Positions 32,662-35,248 of a stretch of DNA of 35,248 bases are shown piece by piece. Position numbers and translations under genes: made by a program. The notes beneath the pieces were generated by a model that ran no database searches, had not been told where the DNA came from, and saw only the letters and a program-made list of their open reading frames with translations. How positions within the stretch are numbered: position 1 is the first letter of the stretch; each line of letters starts with the position of its first letter. Source of the stretch: Clostridiales bacterium (lineage in GTDB: Bacteria; Bacillota; Clostridia; Peptostreptococcales; Acidaminobacteraceae); assembly GCA_021107455.1 (NCBI GenBank), contig JAIOSU010000027.1, positions 1 to 35,248 of the forward strand, read 5' to 3'.

Positions 32662-33645
32662 TCAAATCTCCCAACGAACATCCGGACCAAAAAACTTCAT
32701 CAACTGATAATGTCCTTTGAGTCGTGAATCAATACGGTCGTTATAAAATGAGCTGATTTCAGAAAGTTTGATGTTTGTTGAAATGATAGTACTTTTTCCA
32801 TTCAAGATTCTTGTATTGATGATATTGTAGAATTCACTAATTGTGAAAGTGTTGGCGCTTTCGGTACCAAGATCGTCTATAATGAGAAGATCTGCATTAA
32901 AGAGTTGTTCATAAGCCATTTGAATAAAGGTGTTTGATTTGTCTGTAAAAGTCTTTTTTTCAATCAACTGTATAATTGTAAAGGGTGTTTGATATAGAAC
33001 AGAATAACCTTGATCTAAAAGCGACTTGGCGATGCAATTGCATAAATAGGTCTTTCCAAGGCCACTCGCACCGAAAAAAAGCAGATTCTTTTCGCTTGGA
33101 AACTGTTTTACAAATTCTTCTGCCTCTGATAGGATGCTCATCATGTTTTCTCTTTGAGAAGCCCCTTCTTTGGCATTTTTGTGGTCTGAAAAGACACCCA
33201 GATTGAAATGGTCAAAATTTTGAAAGGTCAGTTGACGCTCGATATTTGACATTTCATATGCCCTATGGATCAATTTTTGATTGAAACATGAGCATCTTCT
33301 GTTGTCGGGCATAAAACCTGTGTCTTTGCATTTTTTGCATTTGTATTCGAGTTCAAGTGCATCCAGTGGTATGTTGTTGTCTGTGAGCAGGATGGCTTTG
33401 TTGCGTTTAAGTTGGTCAAGTGTGCTTTTGAGTTCCATGAGCATAATTTCGGTATTTTTGGGATTCCTGAGTATTGCTTTGGAGATTTCAGCACCAATCT
33501 GGCTCATCTGAAGATCGATTTCTGCGAGTTTTGGCAACCGCTCATACAGTGCCAAACGCCTTTCTTTAAGAGCCAGTCGGTTCAAATCCTGTTGCTGTTT
33601 GTATTCTTCCATGATTCCTTTGATGCTTTGGACGTTTTGAGACAT
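32662..33645 (-). CDS. dnaI: DnaI/DnaC-type replicative helicase loader
   Basis: 327 residues from minus-strand ATG 33645 (AGGAG 5 nt upstream; the frame is open to 33690 without a ribosome site). The N-terminal helicase-binding region contains a zinc site, CKKC near 103-106 and CSC near 117-119. The AAA+ domain has Walker A GASGLGKT (about 189), Walker B LLIIDDLG, sensor TIISTN and the arginine-finger region NDRIDSRL. It loads the DnaB-type helicase at origins. It lies 13 bp downstream of the dnaD-like gene and is convergent with purA. Confidence 0.93.
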   Translation of the reverse strand: MSQNVQSIKGIMEEYKQQQDLNRLALKERRLALYERLPKLAEIDLQMSQIGAEISKAILRNPKNTEIMLMELKSTLDQLKRNKAILLTDNNIPLDALELEYKCKKCKDTGFMPDNRRCSCFNQKLIHRAYEMSNIERQLTFQNFDHFNLGVFSDHKNAKEGASQRENMMSILSEAEEFVKQFPSEKNLLFFGASGLGKTYLCNCIAKSLLDQGYSVLYQTPFTIIQLIEKKTFTDKSNTFIQMAYEQLFNADLLIIDDLGTESANTFTISEFYNIINTRILNGKSTIISTNIKLSEISSFYNDRIDSRLKGHYQLMKFFGPDVRWEI

Positions 33646-33658
33646 CGTGACTCCTTTC

Positions 33659-34660
33659 TTAATTCTTTTTATTAAGCAGTAGATTCTCAAGTTCCTCTTC
33701 CGAGTAAGAACGTTCCTTTTCTATGGTGAATCGGTTTCTTTTGGCTTGAGATTGTGACTGGGCTTTAGGTTTATCCTTTATTTGGGTACTTTCATAATTT
33801 TCAACAGTTTTAATGCCTTGTTTGTGCAGATCACCAAATACTTTGTCCAGATAATTCATGTTGATGTTGAGTGTCTTCTTTGAAAAGACTATAATGAACT
33901 GGTAAAGCGAATCGGGATCGAAGTCATATTGATCCAGCCATTTATCGATCAACTCTTTTTCAGCCTGATTGGCCATTCTGAATGACAGGCCGAGATGTCT
34001 AAGGACTTCCTTATAGATCATGTTGCGTTCATCCCTGCTTTTGATGTGATGTTCTATTGATTCCAGTGTAGATAAGTTTTGTGATAGCCACTGGTTCAAA
34101 AGACCTTTTACAGCTTTGACACTTCGGATGTTCTTTTCTTTATAGTTGATCTCAAATGCTCTTAATATGATGGCGGTATCGGTATAGTAATGGTCATATA
34201 AATCGCCTATATCTCTGTATTCAGTGTAGGATAGAGGATGTCCAACGATTTTTTCAACTTGTTCACATAATGTCTTATAGTGACTTTTGATTTTTGGGTC
34301 GCTTTTGCGATCTGTCGGTTCCGATTTCGAGGTGTAATTGTTTAGGATGTAAAGTTCGCGTAGTGAAAGAAATTCCACATCAAAATTTAAAGCATCACCA
34401 TGTATGTGCTTTTTGATGATGCCTTGTTTTTCCCAGTAATTCCATGATTCGACAACGTCCTGAAGTGGAAGACCGAGCATGTTCGCCAGGCTTTTGTTGT
34501 CGAAGCGATAGGCATCATTTTCAGATCTGGAGAACATCAGACCAAGAAGGTATACTTTAACGTAAGTACCACTTGCAGAGGGCATGAAGTCTGAAATGAA
34601 AATATTTTCTATATTGAGTTCGCCGAGATCAAAAGTCGTCGCGTTTTGAATAAATGCCAT
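33659..34660 (-). CDS. DnaD-like replication initiation protein
   Basis: 333 residues from ATG 34660 (AAGGA upstream; the frame is open to 34771 without a site). Residues about 1-110 are a winged-helix DDBH1-like domain (GTYVKVYLLGLMF, NKSLANMLGLPLQDVVESWNYWEKQGIIKK). Two DnaD/DDBH2-type helical modules follow: KIVGHPLSYTEYRDIGDLYD with IRSVKAVKGLLNQWL, and a second from about residue 190 on ending KVFGDLHKQGI. The C-terminal tail is basic and low-complexity. It is predicted to remodel origin DNA and recruit the loader encoded next to it. The order dnaD-dnaI against purA is also, as I recall, that of Clostridioides difficile. Confidence 0.88.
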   Translation of the reverse strand: MAFIQNATTFDLGELNIENIFISDFMPSASGTYVKVYLLGLMFSRSENDAYRFDNKSLANMLGLPLQDVVESWNYWEKQGIIKKHIHGDALNFDVEFLSLRELYILNNYTSKSEPTDRKSDPKIKSHYKTLCEQVEKIVGHPLSYTEYRDIGDLYDHYYTDTAIILRAFEINYKEKNIRSVKAVKGLLNQWLSQNLSTLESIEHHIKSRDERNMIYKEVLRHLGLSFRMANQAEKELIDKWLDQYDFDPDSLYQFIIVFSKKTLNINMNYLDKVFGDLHKQGIKTVENYESTQIKDKPKAQSQSQAKRNRFTIEKERSYSEEELENLLLNKKN

Positions 34661-34693
34661 GATTTTCCTTCTTTCATAATCGTCATATGAAAT

Positions 34694-34702
34694 ATTATAA
34701 CA
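34694..34702 (-). promoter_or_regulatory. Extended -10 promoter of the dnaD-dnaI operon
   Basis: On the minus strand TGTTATAAT, a consensus -10 (34694-34699) with TGn extension, 34 bp before the dnaD start. The -35 is poor. Between here and 34864 only AT-rich sequence is seen. Confidence 0.6.
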
Positions 34703-34864
34703 TTTATATGATTGGTGTATCAGTATTTTATTAAGCTGTTCTAATATTTCTATGTACAGACAAAAAAACATTCAAAAAAAACACAACATGTGGTATTTCA
34801 ATGAAAATGATAGCATCAAATATGGATATATACAGTATCTTCACATATAATGAAAAAAATATAA

Positions 34865-34893
34865 TTTATCTATTTCAAAAGTTGTGCTATACT
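34865..34893 (+). promoter_or_regulatory. Promoter of the partial gene at the right edge
   Basis: TTTATC (34865-34870), 17-bp spacer, TATACT (34888-34893) with TGC extension. Confidence 0.55.
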
Positions 34894-34959
34894 TAAGAAG
34901 GTATTTTAGAAAGAATGCTGCTGCGAACCATTATTAAGGCCAATATTAAGGAGTATAGG

Positions 34960-35248
34960 ATGGGGAAAAAGAGAAACGGAACGTCTCAAAAACATATAAT
35001 AAAACGTTCCACCAGTAAAGTGTATGTCAAAGGTGATGAGAAAGTAGAACGCAGCGAAAAAGTGGCTGAATTTGGAGCCAAAGCAATTGCGTTGTCGTTA
35101 TATCCTTTATTTTTGGCGACATCAGGAGTCAGCAAACTCACAAAAAAATTCAAATCCAATAATAATCATAATACAAAATATAGCAATAATGACAACTTTG
35201 TTCAAACAATCGCTGAAAAAGCAAAATCCGGTTTTAGCACCGCAAAAC
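34960..35248 (+). CDS. Unknown protein, 5' part only (runs off the right edge)
   Basis: ATG 34960 follows AAGGAGTATAGG, and the frame stays open to the window end (96 codons). The N-terminus is strongly basic (MGKKRNGTSQKHIIKRS), then charged. A moderately hydrophobic helix follows at about 43-58 (AKAIALSLYPLFLATSG). An Asn/Lys-rich stretch (KFKSNNNHNTKYSNNDN) comes next. No signal peptide of usual form is seen and no family is recognised. A possible membrane-associated protein with an internal hydrophobic helix. Confidence 0.65.
   Translation, partial: MGKKRNGTSQKHIIKRSTSKVYVKGDEKVERSEKVAEFGAKAIALSLYPLFLATSGVSKLTKKFKSNNNHNTKYSNNDNFVQTIAEKAKSGFSTAK

Overview
The window looks like an origin-proximal piece of a low-to-medium GC Bacillota chromosome, most likely class Clostridia. 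The evidence is strong AGGAGG-type ribosome binding sites, TTGACA/TATAAT promoters, three T-box leaders on tRNA synthetase genes, a clostridial-type AbrB with a C-terminal double CxxC, and a DnaD-like/DnaI-like helicase-loader pair convergent with purA, as I recall for Clostridioides difficile. The genus cannot be named from the sequence alone. No rRNA, tRNA, insertion sequence, prophage or CRISPR array was seen.

Layout. 1-1414 (minus) is the 5' part of a secreted surface protein with Cna-B-like repeats. It lies behind a cyclic-di-GMP-I (GEMM) riboswitch at about 1484-1590 and runs off the left edge. 1723-4033 (plus) holds a FadR-type GntR regulator, the niacin-responsive repressor NiaR, and a PTS IIC-like membrane protein with its own terminator, promoter and palindrome. 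4087-4260 (minus) is a 57-residue four-cysteine protein. 4355-5388 carries murI coupled to a small protein resembling sigma factor region 4. 5390-6953 is T-box(Ser)-serS.

6963-12964 (plus) follows the Bacillus subtilis yaaO-to-yabC order: a small membrane protein, an Orn/Lys/Arg decarboxylase-like enzyme, lepB (where B. subtilis has tmk), darA, holB, ricT, trmN6 and rsmI. abrB and two unknown genes follow on the minus strand (13017-14257). 14336-18899 holds T-box(Met)-metG, tatD, rnmV and rsmA, again in B. subtilis order. 18901-23907 holds a GNAT acetyltransferase, DegV, an HD-GYP protein with an altered HD motif, T-box(Tyr)-tyrS and a winged-helix protein. A structured non-coding stretch (23908-24182) leads to a membrane-anchored lytic transglycosylase. 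Next come a PD-(D/E)XK nuclease-XPD/DinG helicase fusion, pepV and a zinc-dependent phospholipase C-like gene on the minus strand, a SAM methyltransferase, purA, then dnaI-like and dnaD-like on the minus strand. A partial unknown gene closes the window.

Functionally the window is mostly housekeeping: translation (serS, metG, tyrS, rsmI, rsmA, rnmV, trmN6), replication (holB, dnaD/dnaI), wall and envelope (murI, lepB, transglycosylase), and nucleotide-second-messenger signalling (c-di-GMP riboswitch and HD-GYP protein; c-di-AMP receptor DarA). The least explained signal is a pair of 9-nt G-rich minisatellites. They sit in inverted orientation just after the stop codons of the convergent genes purA and dnaI, around a strong terminator, and one of them meets the G-quadruplex rule. 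Other points of interest are the riboswitch-controlled adhesin, the His-to-Tyr change in the HD-GYP protein, the sigma-4-like protein coupled to murI, and the hairpin-rich leader of the transglycosylase gene.
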